From DASQFU01 sp035632955 (GTDB lineage Bacteria; Eisenbacteria; RBG-16-71-46), in NCBI GenBank assembly GCA_035632955.1, contig DASQFU010000206.1, positions 1 through 38,186 of the forward strand: 38,186 nt of DNA. Reading direction: 5' to 3'. Below, one piece after another: positions 1 through 7,600 of the stretch. The translations under genes and the position numbers were made by a program. How positions within the stretch are numbered: position 1 is the stretch's first letter; each line of letters starts with the position of its first letter. The notes below the pieces were generated by a model. It was not told the DNA's origin and did not search any database. It saw only the letters and a list, made by a program, of their open reading frames with translations.

Positions 1-29
1 CGACCGCCGCGGCTGCGCCAAAGAAGTAA
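1..29 (+). CDS. 3' end of an Ala/Lys-rich protein (partial, probable)
   Basis: Reading frame 3 of the first bases gives the tail Thr-Ala-Ala-Ala-Ala-Pro-Lys-Lys followed by TAA at 27-29. A plus-strand hairpin starts 17 bases later, as expected behind the last gene of a transcript. Ala/Lys/Pro-rich tails occur on several basic bacterial proteins, such as histone-like or ribosome-associated proteins, but eight residues cannot identify a family. The gene start lies outside the window, so this is a suggestion rather than a firm call. Confidence 0.35.
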
Positions 30-45
30 CAAGCGGGAGCATTAC

Positions 46-83
46 AGCGGGCCAGGCACTACACGGTGCCGGCCCGCTTTGTC
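46..83 (+). terminator. GC-rich hairpin, probable terminator
   Basis: Bases 46-53 and 55-59 pair with 66-70 and 71-78. This gives 13 base pairs with one bulged A and a six-base loop. On the plus strand the stem is followed by TTTGTCT, a weak U-tract; on the minus strand no T-run follows. It most likely ends the plus-strand gene whose tail is at 1-29. It could also slow minus-strand transcription leaving the gene at 98-385. Confidence 0.5.
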
Positions 84-97
84 TAGTTCGCAAACAG

Positions 98-385
98 CTA
101 GCGGGTCGAAAGAAGTCTCAACCACAGCCAGAGACTTCTGCTCAGACCCCCGCCTCCTCCGTCTGGGTCACCGTTGAACATGCGAGCCGGCTCATTCCCG
201 ACCCTATAGCCTCCCGTCCCACTGTCGGGATCGCCCACGGAAATACCTCCGACATCAGGCTCATCAGGATCGACGAAGAACTCGCAAGGTCTTCCGCGAA
301 CAGTTCCATCCGACTTACTTGCCAAGGAAGGTGTCGCGACAGCGAGGCACAGAAACAACGCAGACACCAAAACTGGACCGCTCAT
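98..385 (-). CDS. Small exported Gly/Asp-rich protein (unknown function)
   Basis: A 95-residue protein of no family I recognise. Residues 1-22 form a signal peptide (hydrophobic stretch VLVSALFLCLAVA, then small residues ending at SLAS). The mature part is rich in Gly, Asp and Pro and contains two GDPD motifs, the second followed by five glycines. It ends in a short hydrophobic, Trp/Leu/Arg-rich tail. An AAGGA ribosome site sits 7 bases before the ATG at 385; an ATG at 388 and a GTG at 391 are in-frame alternatives. It begins 36 bases after the stop of the sigma-54 activator and is probably co-transcribed with it. A similar small protein (2913-3200) lies on the activator's other side and shares the GDPD-x3-GG-x-R pattern. 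Base composition is less GC-rich than the rest of the window. Confidence 0.6.
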   Translation of the reverse strand: MSGPVLVSALFLCLAVATPSLASKSDGTVRGRPCEFFVDPDEPDVGGISVGDPDSGTGGYRVGNEPARMFNGDPDGGGGGLSRSLWLWLRLLSTR

Positions 386-421
386 CATCACTTCCTTACC
401 CGGGGGCTTCTGACTCGGGGG

Positions 422-2920
422 CTAGTGAATCCCGTACCGCTTCATCTTTCCGAGCAACGTGGTTCGAGACATTCCGAGCAACCGCGCCGCCTCAGTTCTT
501 ACACCTCTCGATTGAGAAAGAGCTTCGACGATACGGCGCCTCTCAGCTTGCTCCAGCTCCTCAGTGAGGCTGGACGGTACATCGGAATGGTCCAATGCAA
601 CGGCTTCAGGTCCAACCGTTTCGCCAGAATTCGTCAGTATGACCAATCTTCGCATCGCTGATCGGAGCTGTCTCACGTTCCCGGGCCACGGATAAGCGAC
701 AAGCCGGTTTCTCGCAGCATCCGACAGTTGAATGTTCTTGCCAAACTCTTTGCATGACTCCGCGAGAAAGTGACCAACTAAGACATCCACGTCGTCCCCG
801 CGTCGCCGCAGCGGCGGAAGCTCTATCACTGCGTGAGCGAGCCGATAGTAAAGGTCGGTTCGGAATCCCTCACGTCGCTCGAGCGCTCCCCGCTCCCGAT
901 TCGTGGCGGCGACGATCTGAGTGTCCACGATCGTCGTCTTGTTGGATCCAACCCGGCGCACCTCGCCGGACTCGAGGAATCGCAGTAGCCGCGTTTGCAG
1001 GTCAACCGACATCTCGCCGATCTCATCCAAGAACGCTGTTCCGCCTGCGCAAGCTTCCAAAAGACCCGCCTTGTCGCGGGTTGCGCCGGTAAATGCACCC
1101 GCAACATGCCCGAAGAGCTCACTCTCGATTACGTCTCGCGGGAGCGCGCCACAGTTGATCGCCATGAAACGACCGGATCGCTTGCCCAGCTTATGTAGAC
1201 CCTCAGCTACGAGCTCTTTCCCAGTGCCCGATTCACCTAAGATCAGAACATGCGTTCCGCTATCTGCCAGCTTTGCGACCTCTTCAAGCAGATCCAGGGC
1301 GATCTTGTTTCTGGTGACGAATCCAAAGGTCTCTACCGCCCAGGCTGCACGCCGCTCCAGTTCGCCTGATCCGCGCGGGCGTCGCGACGGGCGTATCAGG
1401 TCTCGCACTTGAGGCGATACGACGCCCGACGTAGCGGATTTCGCCGCCTCTGTCGCCGTCAGACTGGCCTTCAAGCTCTCCAGCTTTGTCCTTGCCTCGG
1501 CCAACCTCGCATCGGCGCCGATGTTTTCGAAGTGCTCTGACGCGACTCGATAGGCATCAAGGGCGCCCGTCATATCTCGATATTCTCCGGCGTCCGACCC
1601 GCTCAGCCAGTCACCATAGGCCATCCAGAGCTTGGCCCACTCGTACGGAGTCTCGATGTCCTCATAAAACGCGAATCCCTGATGGAACCACTGTCTCGCC
1701 TCACTGGCTCGCCCGAGAGCGGCTGCGCTCAGAGCGACGACTCTGTATGTCGCTGCCTCTTCGTACCGATCCCCGAGTTCCCGGCAATGTAGGATCCCCG
1801 CCATTGCCTCAGCAAAGGCCTCCTGTTGTCGACCAAGGTTGAAATAGCATTCCGCTCGGCGGCGGCGAAGCTCGGCCACTATGTCGCCCTTGGGAGTCAG
1901 CGCAAGCACTTTCGGCCACAAACTGTCATACCGTTCAATCGCCAGCTCGGATTGGTTCTGTTCAAGATGGACATCACCAAGGAATTCAATGTTTAGGAGA
2001 AACGGCCGGGATGTATCGCTCCCTGGCCAGCTACGAGAAGCTTCAGCTAATAGGGCTTTTGCCACGTCATAGCTCCCACGATGCAGTGCAGCCAACGCCA
2101 TGAGTTGAAGCGCGTGTACTTCGGCCTCAACAGCGCTGCTCTCCGCAGCGCCCGATCGCGATGCCTCCGCCAGCCTAGTTGCGTCACCCAGATTGCCAAG
2201 TTTCCAACAGACGATCGCGAGCGTTCTCTGAACGTGGACGGCCTCCGCGCGATTGGCTAAAGCCTTCCAAAGCTCTAACGAATGCTCCAAGTGTTCACGC
2301 GCTTCATGCCATCTACAACTTTGCTTCTGAATGAGTCCAAGATTCCGATATGCCATCGCCTCTAGTCGAAAATTGCGGGCTCGTACGGCCGAAACCACGG
2401 CTTCATGAAAGCGTTGCTTGGCCACCGTGAGATCGCCTCGCGCCCAAGAAATCGCGCCGAGATTGCAAGCGCACCATCCAAGCACCGAACTGTCAGGGCG
2501 ATTGAGAAGGTACGAATAGGTTCTGTTCAGTATCTCCTCAGCCTCGTTTAGGCGGTTCATTCCCCACAATGCTCTGCCCTTCAGCACTTCAATAAGAGCG
2601 AGGACACTGCTGACTTCGGCCCCTTCCGTTCTCGCGATCTCGGACGCTGAGTTACATGCGAGATCAAGGGCGTTCCCATACTGGGCCATCCCTAAATAGC
2701 ATTCGATTTCGAGCGACAGGCATTCGGCTAGCACTTGTGCGGAAGCGGCCCTTCTTCGGCAGACATTTGAAAGTTCGATCGCCAGCTTCCATTGGCCAGA
2801 GTCGACAAGACTCCTGATCAGAGAGGTCGCACGCTCAGCCGACTGCGTAGACTCAGCTGAGGCACTGGCCGCAGTTAGTAGCTCTATGAGAGCCGCCGCT
2901 CGCTGAGCAAGTTCAATCAT
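422..2920 (-). CDS. TPR-sensor sigma-54-dependent transcriptional activator
   Basis: An 832-residue enhancer-binding protein that would remodel RNA polymerase carrying sigma-54. Residues 1 to about 490 are helical TPR-like repeats and replace the usual receiver, PAS or GAF sensor. The AAA+ domain spans roughly 535-775, with Walker A GESGTGKE (562-569), the sigma-54 contact loop GAFTGA (608-613), Walker B around FLDEIGE (630-636) and an arginine-finger region FRTDLYYRL (686-694). A Fis-type helix-turn-helix occupies about 790-832. The intact GAFTGA and Walker motifs indicate a functional activator. The ATG at 2920 overlaps the end of the upstream small gene by 8 bases, so translation is likely coupled. 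The sensed signal is unknown. TPR regulators elsewhere (RRNPP family) bind peptides, and both neighbours encode small exported proteins. G+C is visibly lower than in the operons to the right. Confidence 0.93.
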   Translation of the reverse strand: MIELAQRAAALIELLTAASASAESTQSAERATSLIRSLVDSGQWKLAIELSNVCRRRAASAQVLAECLSLEIECYLGMAQYGNALDLACNSASEIARTEGAEVSSVLALIEVLKGRALWGMNRLNEAEEILNRTYSYLLNRPDSSVLGWCACNLGAISWARGDLTVAKQRFHEAVVSAVRARNFRLEAMAYRNLGLIQKQSCRWHEAREHLEHSLELWKALANRAEAVHVQRTLAIVCWKLGNLGDATRLAEASRSGAAESSAVEAEVHALQLMALAALHRGSYDVAKALLAEASRSWPGSDTSRPFLLNIEFLGDVHLEQNQSELAIERYDSLWPKVLALTPKGDIVAELRRRRAECYFNLGRQQEAFAEAMAGILHCRELGDRYEEAATYRVVALSAAALGRASEARQWFHQGFAFYEDIETPYEWAKLWMAYGDWLSGSDAGEYRDMTGALDAYRVASEHFENIGADARLAEARTKLESLKASLTATEAAKSATSGVVSPQVRDLIRPSRRPRGSGELERRAAWAVETFGFVTRNKIALDLLEEVAKLADSGTHVLILGESGTGKELVAEGLHKLGKRSGRFMAINCGALPRDVIESELFGHVAGAFTGATRDKAGLLEACAGGTAFLDEIGEMSVDLQTRLLRFLESGEVRRVGSNKTTIVDTQIVAATNRERGALERREGFRTDLYYRLAHAVIELPPLRRRGDDVDVLVGHFLAESCKEFGKNIQLSDAARNRLVAYPWPGNVRQLRSAMRRLVILTNSGETVGPEAVALDHSDVPSSLTEELEQAERRRIVEALSQSRGVRTEAARLLGMSRTTLLGKMKRYGIH

Positions 2921-3200
2921 GATGACGAGCGGCCAAGAGGAACCATGCGAGGAACCCTGTTGTCATCAGGATGCGCAGGTTAGGAGTATCGCGATTAGAA
3001 CTGCGACCGAGGTTATCCTGAGGTTTCCCGATATCAGCTCTCATCCCACCGGGCGTATCCGGGTCACCGATACCAGGCTGTTCAGGGGGCGGCAGCAAGT
3101 ATTCATAGGGGGTGTTCGCTTGAGCTTTGTTGCAGAAACTCAGACTTGCGCACAGCGCGACCGCAGCGATGGCTGCGGTGATTCTCGGGGTGAACTTCAT
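2913..3200 (-). CDS. Small exported protein with C-terminal hydrophobic tail (unknown function)
   Basis: A 95-residue protein not recognised as a known family. The ATG at 3200 is chosen because GGAGGAG lies 7 bases upstream and because it begins a clear signal peptide (MKFTPR, then a hydrophobic stretch to about residue 29). A cysteine within the signal region (LSFC) could be a weak lipobox. The mature part is Pro/Gly/Asp-rich with a GDPD-x3-GG-x-R pattern shared with the protein at 98-385. It ends in a roughly 13-residue hydrophobic segment followed by ARHHD, a tail resembling C-terminal membrane or sorting signals. Its last bases overlap the start of the TPR/sigma-54 activator gene, placing it first in that operon. 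Confidence 0.65.
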   Translation of the reverse strand: MKFTPRITAAIAAVALCASLSFCNKAQANTPYEYLLPPPEQPGIGDPDTPGGMRADIGKPQDNLGRSSNRDTPNLRILMTTGFLAWFLLAARHHD

Positions 3201-3251
3201 CGCCCTGCTCCTCCGGAGATCCCTCTCCGAGCAACCCGGCCCGCGTTGGCG

Positions 3252-3266
3252 GCAATAGCGAAGCCG
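3252..3266 (-). promoter_or_regulatory. Candidate sigma-54 (-24/-12) promoter
   Basis: Read on the minus strand, CGGCTTCGCTATTGC has GG and GC separated by exactly 10 bases. It matches the GGC of the -24 element and the full TTGC of the -12 element, but the ACG part of the -24 consensus is missing. It would start transcription near 3240, about 40 bases before the small gene at 3200. It lies just downstream of the terminator that isolates this operon from the epimerase gene. Autoregulation by the encoded activator is an inference. Confidence 0.3.
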
Positions 3267-3270
3267 ACAG

Positions 3271-3319
3271 AAAACAAAAAGGCCATCCAGTGGCACGGGG
3301 GACGTGTCACTTGATGGCC
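3271..3319 (-). terminator. Rho-independent terminator behind the epimerase gene
   Basis: Bases 3281-3296 pair with 3304-3319 in 15 of 16 positions, with one mismatch and one G-T pair, around a seven-base loop. On the minus strand the stem is followed directly by TTTTTGTTTT (3280-3271). No U-tract follows on the plus strand, so the element works for leftward transcription only. It ends transcripts leaving the epimerase gene (stop at 3440) and insulates the small-protein/activator operon. Confidence 0.88.
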
Positions 3320-3351
3320 AAAAGCGGAACCCAGGGTCGGTGGAGGATAGA

Positions 3352-3386
3352 CGTTCACGGCGGTGCCCCGGTCTGATGGGTGAACG
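3352..3386. repeat. Inverted repeat in the spacer after the epimerase gene
   Basis: CGTTCAC at 3352-3358 and GTGAACG at 3380-3386 are perfect inverted copies separated by 21 bases. The pair lies between the epimerase stop and the terminator, in the roughly 120-base segment that holds no gene. It could form an extra hairpin in the 3' untranslated RNA or be a protein-binding site. No function can be assigned. Confidence 0.4.
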
Positions 3387-3439
3387 ACGTCCGACTCGCC
3401 GAAAAGCTAGACCGTTAGTTGAGCGGAGTCAACGGGTGT

Positions 3440-4507
3440 TTAAGTCGCGTCCCGGCCTGAACCTGGGCTGGAAATAGAAGCAGACTGGCCACCGTTGGGG
3501 ACGTGGGAAAGCCATTCATCTAGCAGATCCCGCTCTCTATCTCCGCCTAGCGGCCCCGGAATCATGGCTCTCGCGCCGGCCATTCGTTGCTCAGGAGAAC
3601 GCGTCGCGTCCCATTTCCACGTGTCGCGAATCGTCTCATCCAACGGCCGGAACGACAGCCCGGCCGCCCATGCCTTCCGACAGTTAAAAGCATTGAACCC
3701 CTGCGTTTCCTCGGGCACCCAGAGCGGCAGTTCGGAATAGGGCGCCACTTTTCGCTCCACGAGGAATGCGCTGTCTACCCACGTGAAACGGGCATCGCTT
3801 CCGGCTACGAGACGGCAGGCCTCGAGAAGCTCGCCCAACGTCACCGGCGGATTGGGACCGGTGGCGTTGAAGACGCCCGCCTTCCGGCCCTCGGCCATGC
3901 GCAGAATCCACTCCGCGAGATCGCGCCCGTCCACGAACTGAACTGGGGCCTCGGGCTTGCCGGGCGCCAGCACCTCTCCCCCCTGCCCGATGCGCCTGGG
4001 CCAATACGAGAAGCGGTCCGTGTAGTCGTAAGGCCCGACGATCAGTCCCGCGCGCACGTGAAACGCGTGTCCCGGCAACGCCTGCTCGACCGCCTGCTCG
4101 CATAGCGCCTTCAACGGCCCGTAGGTTTCGGCAGTAATTTCCTCGACCGTCTCGTCTTCGAGCTTCCCGACGGGTCCGCTTTCGTCGACGCCGGGCTTGG
4201 TGGGATCGGCATAGACGGAGCAGCTCGAGACGAACGTGTAGTGAGCGACTGCATCGCGCAGCAGTTCGGCCGAGGCGCGCACGATCCGCGGCACGAAGCC
4301 GCACGTGTCCACGACCGCGTCCCAGGTGCGGCCCTTCAGGGCATCGAGCCCGCCGTCGCGGTCGCCCTTGAGCTTCTCGACCTCGGGAAACAGGTCGGCG
4401 TCGGTCTGCCCGCGGTTGAAGAGGGTCACCTGGTCGCCGCGCGCGAGGGCAGCTTCGACCAAGTGTCGGCCGACGAAGCGGGTGCCGCCGAAGATCAGGA
4501 GCTTCAT
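3440..4507 (-). CDS. NAD(P)-dependent epimerase/dehydratase family protein
   Basis: A 355-residue protein of the extended/atypical short-chain dehydrogenase fold. The nucleotide-binding motif GGTRFVG is at residues 7-13, right after the first beta strand. VSSCSVY (about 93-99) and YGPLK (Tyr129, Lys133) match the catalytic Ser and Tyr-x3-Lys of NAD-dependent epimerases. The substrate is not evident; the family includes sugar-nucleotide epimerases, dehydratases and related reductases. The ATG at 4507 is chosen because the binding motif begins seven residues later. A longer in-frame extension would run antisense through the surface-protein gene and is rejected. It is divergent from the operon at 4628, and a strong terminator follows at 3271-3319, so it appears to be a single-gene transcript. 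Confidence 0.85.
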   Translation of the reverse strand: MKLLIFGGTRFVGRHLVEAALARGDQVTLFNRGQTDADLFPEVEKLKGDRDGGLDALKGRTWDAVVDTCGFVPRIVRASAELLRDAVAHYTFVSSCSVYADPTKPGVDESGPVGKLEDETVEEITAETYGPLKALCEQAVEQALPGHAFHVRAGLIVGPYDYTDRFSYWPRRIGQGGEVLAPGKPEAPVQFVDGRDLAEWILRMAEGRKAGVFNATGPNPPVTLGELLEACRLVAGSDARFTWVDSAFLVERKVAPYSELPLWVPEETQGFNAFNCRKAWAAGLSFRPLDETIRDTWKWDATRSPEQRMAGARAMIPGPLGGDRERDLLDEWLSHVPNGGQSASISSPGSGRDAT

Positions 4508-4550
4508 TCCGGGCAGGTTGCACGAGATCGCGCGCGGGCGCCAGCCAAAG

Positions 4551-4562
4551 TCGAGCGCTCGA
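4551..4562. promoter_or_regulatory. 12-base perfect palindrome in the divergent spacer
   Basis: TCGAGCGCTCGA is a perfect palindrome midway between the epimerase start (4507) and the surface-protein start (4628). A palindrome between divergent genes is a plausible site for a dimeric regulator. In GC-rich DNA a 12-base palindrome can also arise by chance. No convincing -35/-10 pair was found for either gene. Confidence 0.25.
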
Positions 4563-4627
4563 AAGGCGGCATCTCCATCTGAAATTTGGACTTCAGCCGA
4601 GAGCGCAGGCTGCCGAAGACTGAGCTG

Positions 4628-7600
4628 ATGCTCTTTCCGGATCTCCTTTCGAGCGCCCGGCTGCGTTTCGCCATGGGCGGCCTCGCGCTGGCGCTGTTTT
4701 GCGTAGCGACTGAGGATGCCGTCGCCGGCTCCTTCATCCTCACGCAACAGCCGAGCGGCTCGGTCACTGAGGACTCGTACAACAAGGAGGACAGCAGCAA
4801 CAACACCCATGGAGACAAGGACGCTCTGAAAGTGAAGGGACATCAAGATCCCAAGAGCAAACACACCCTCATTCGGATCCCCGTTTCCGGTCTCACCAAC
4901 AAGAGTGTTCTGCAAGCCTGGCTGATCCTGAACCAGAACGCGGCCAGCAGCGCCACGCCGATCGAGGCTCGGATCTATCCGTTGCTCGAGTCGTGGGACG
5001 AAGATCCAGTCTCGTGGGACGACCGCGATTGGGGGCAAAACTGGACGGTCCCCGGCGGCACGCGTGGGCCGGCGTGGACTAGTCGCCCGCTGGTCGGAGC
5101 GAGCACGGTTGGCTCCCAGGTGAGCTGGCAGGTCGGTCCGATCTTCCAGGCTTGGCAGCTCGGAACACTGGCGAACAACGGCTTCGTCATCGAGCCGAAC
5201 CGCGGCAGTCCGGACCGCGAGGTCGAATTCCGGTCCAGCGACGTGAGCACGTCGTCGCAAAGACCCAAGCTGGTCATCCACTACACGGATGAAGCTCCCG
5301 CGGTGCGCAGCGGGTGGGCCGAGATTCAACCGCGCAGCTTGCGGGCCGCCAGTACCAACTCCGTGATGAGCCTGTGGCTCGATGTCGACGCCGTAGGCTC
5401 GACTCCGAGCGGTGCGGCGAGCGGGTTCGATCAGGTCACGATCGCGCATGGGGGCACGTTCATCGTCACCGCGCTGAACGCGGTCGTCGTCAACGGCTCC
5501 GGGACTCTGCCTATCTTCTATTCGTTCACGGACAACGGTACCTCGGCGACGTTCCGTTTCCCGCGCGTTCGGTCCATAGCCCAGGTCCGCATCGACTTTC
5601 GAGTGACAGCACAGGCGGCTCCGAACTCACGGGGCATCGAGCTGCCGGTCACCGTGGATGACTCCGCCACTCCAGGTGCCTGGGCGCAGTCCCTATGGCC
5701 CGGGAACGCCGACAGCACCGCCGGCAACGGCGACGACTGGATTCTCGTCATCAGCGCGAACCCGGCGACTCGGATCTACGTGCTGCCCGACACGGCGTAC
5801 GTGCTCGAGGGTTTCACGACCTCGTTCACGGTGCTCGGCGAGGACGCCGGTGGGGCACAGTTCGCGATGAGCGCCGACAGTTTCAGCGTCGTGCCGCCGA
5901 GCGCCGGCACGATCACGACCGCAGGCGACTTCACGGCCCTCAATGCTGGGACCGCGAGAATCATCGGCTACGCCGGCAGCCTTAGGGACACGGCGATTGC
6001 AGTGATCTCCGCAGCTCAGACGCCGCAGATCACATCGATCATCCTCCGAAACCGTGCCAATGCTCCTGTCAATGCGCTCTCCGCGGCCGACACCATGTTC
6101 CTCGACGTCGGAGTGAGCGACGGCGACGGATTCGATGACGTCACTGCAATGCTCTTCGACCTACAGCTCGCGGGGCACGCGGCCGATGTCGGCGCCCCCG
6201 CGTTTCACGCCGGTTTCCGCTGGCAGCGTGGCGGCGGCTGGTATCTGGACGATCCCGCGGGAACCACCTGGCAAGTGCTGCCGGCCCTGTGCTCGGTGGA
6301 CGAGGTCACGACCTCGACGGCCGCCCAGACCGTTCGACTCGCATTCGTGACGGGCCGGATTGCGCGCGCCTCGAACACCGGCGAGTGGTCGGCGACGGTC
6401 CGTACCCACAGCTCCTCACCGCCCGACACGACCAGCGCGGATCTGACCGGGCTCGACGCCCTGCCGCGGGTCGAGTTAGCCGTGAACGTGACGGTAGGAG
6501 TCTTCAACTCGGGCCCACCGGGAGCGACCCTGCTGCCGCTGTCGCAACCGACCGACGGTCACGTGCACGCGATCGTGACGTCGAACGCTCCGTGGTCGCT
6601 GGAAGGTGCGGGCAACGATCTCGTCGGCGGCACGACGCCCAGCGAGACGCTGCTGGTGGGCGCGCCCAATCAACGGATCTCATGGGCGATCGACGCTCCG
6701 GATGCCGGCAGCAACTATCTGGACACCGCCTTCGCCGAGCTGATCGCGTCCCAGCCGGCCGCGACATCCGAGACTCCGGTCGAGCACGAACTCTACCTCT
6801 GGGTGAATCATCCGGCAGGCGTTTCGTCCCAGCAGTATGGCGGCGACCTCGAGCTGCGCGTCCAGTCCGCGGCGTTCGGCCTCACTTCCCCTATCGATCT
6901 CACGCCGCTGATCGCGAGCGTCGTCTCGAGCGGCGGGCTGCCGGCTCAGTCGGTGCTGGCCGAAGTTGCGCCTCACTCAGTTCAGGCGGGCGCTGTGGCG
7001 CAGCCTTTCGACGCCTGGCTGCTGCCGCAGTTCCAGGCCGGCAACGGCGGAATCGATCGCCTGCTCGTGGACCTGCCCCAGGGCTACGGAGCGACGTCGG
7101 TCGCCGCGGTCGAGGTCTCGGGATCGCCCGTGCCGTTCACCGACGCGAGCGCTCCTGGAGTCGCCGAGGTCGTGCTCGGTTCGCGCATCACGACGTCCGC
7201 GCTGGTTCGGATCCGTCTGGTGACCGATGCGCCGTCGGTGCTCGACTCGACCGGCTCGAGCTTCGCCGTCCTCTACGACGACACCGCCACGCCGCTGGCG
7301 CCGCAGGTCGCGTTCGAAGGCAATGCCAACGGCCTGTCCGACGGCAATAGCTGGACGGTCCAGGTGCTGCCCGGCCCGCTCGCCAGCCTCGCGATCGCGC
7401 CCTCCGAAGTCACCGCCTACATCGGCGACGTGATCGGGTTCACGGCCACCGGCTCGGACGCGTTCGGCAATCCGGTTTCGCCCGCGGCCACGTGGTCGGT
7501 CCAAGGCGGCATTGGAACGATCGGGGCATCGAGCGGCACGTTCACCGCGAGCGCGGCGGGCAGCGGGCTCGTGATCGGACGGAGCGGCGCCGTCGCCGAC

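Noticed and set aside
3320..3439. Possible small RNA or tRNA in the spacer after the epimerase gene
   Set aside because: An inverted repeat is present, but there is no cloverleaf, no TPsiC-like loop and no CCA end. It more likely belongs to the 3' untranslated region.
4508..5449. N-terminal extension of the epimerase frame
   Set aside because: It runs antisense to the surface-protein gene, and the Rossmann motif starts right after the ATG at 4507.
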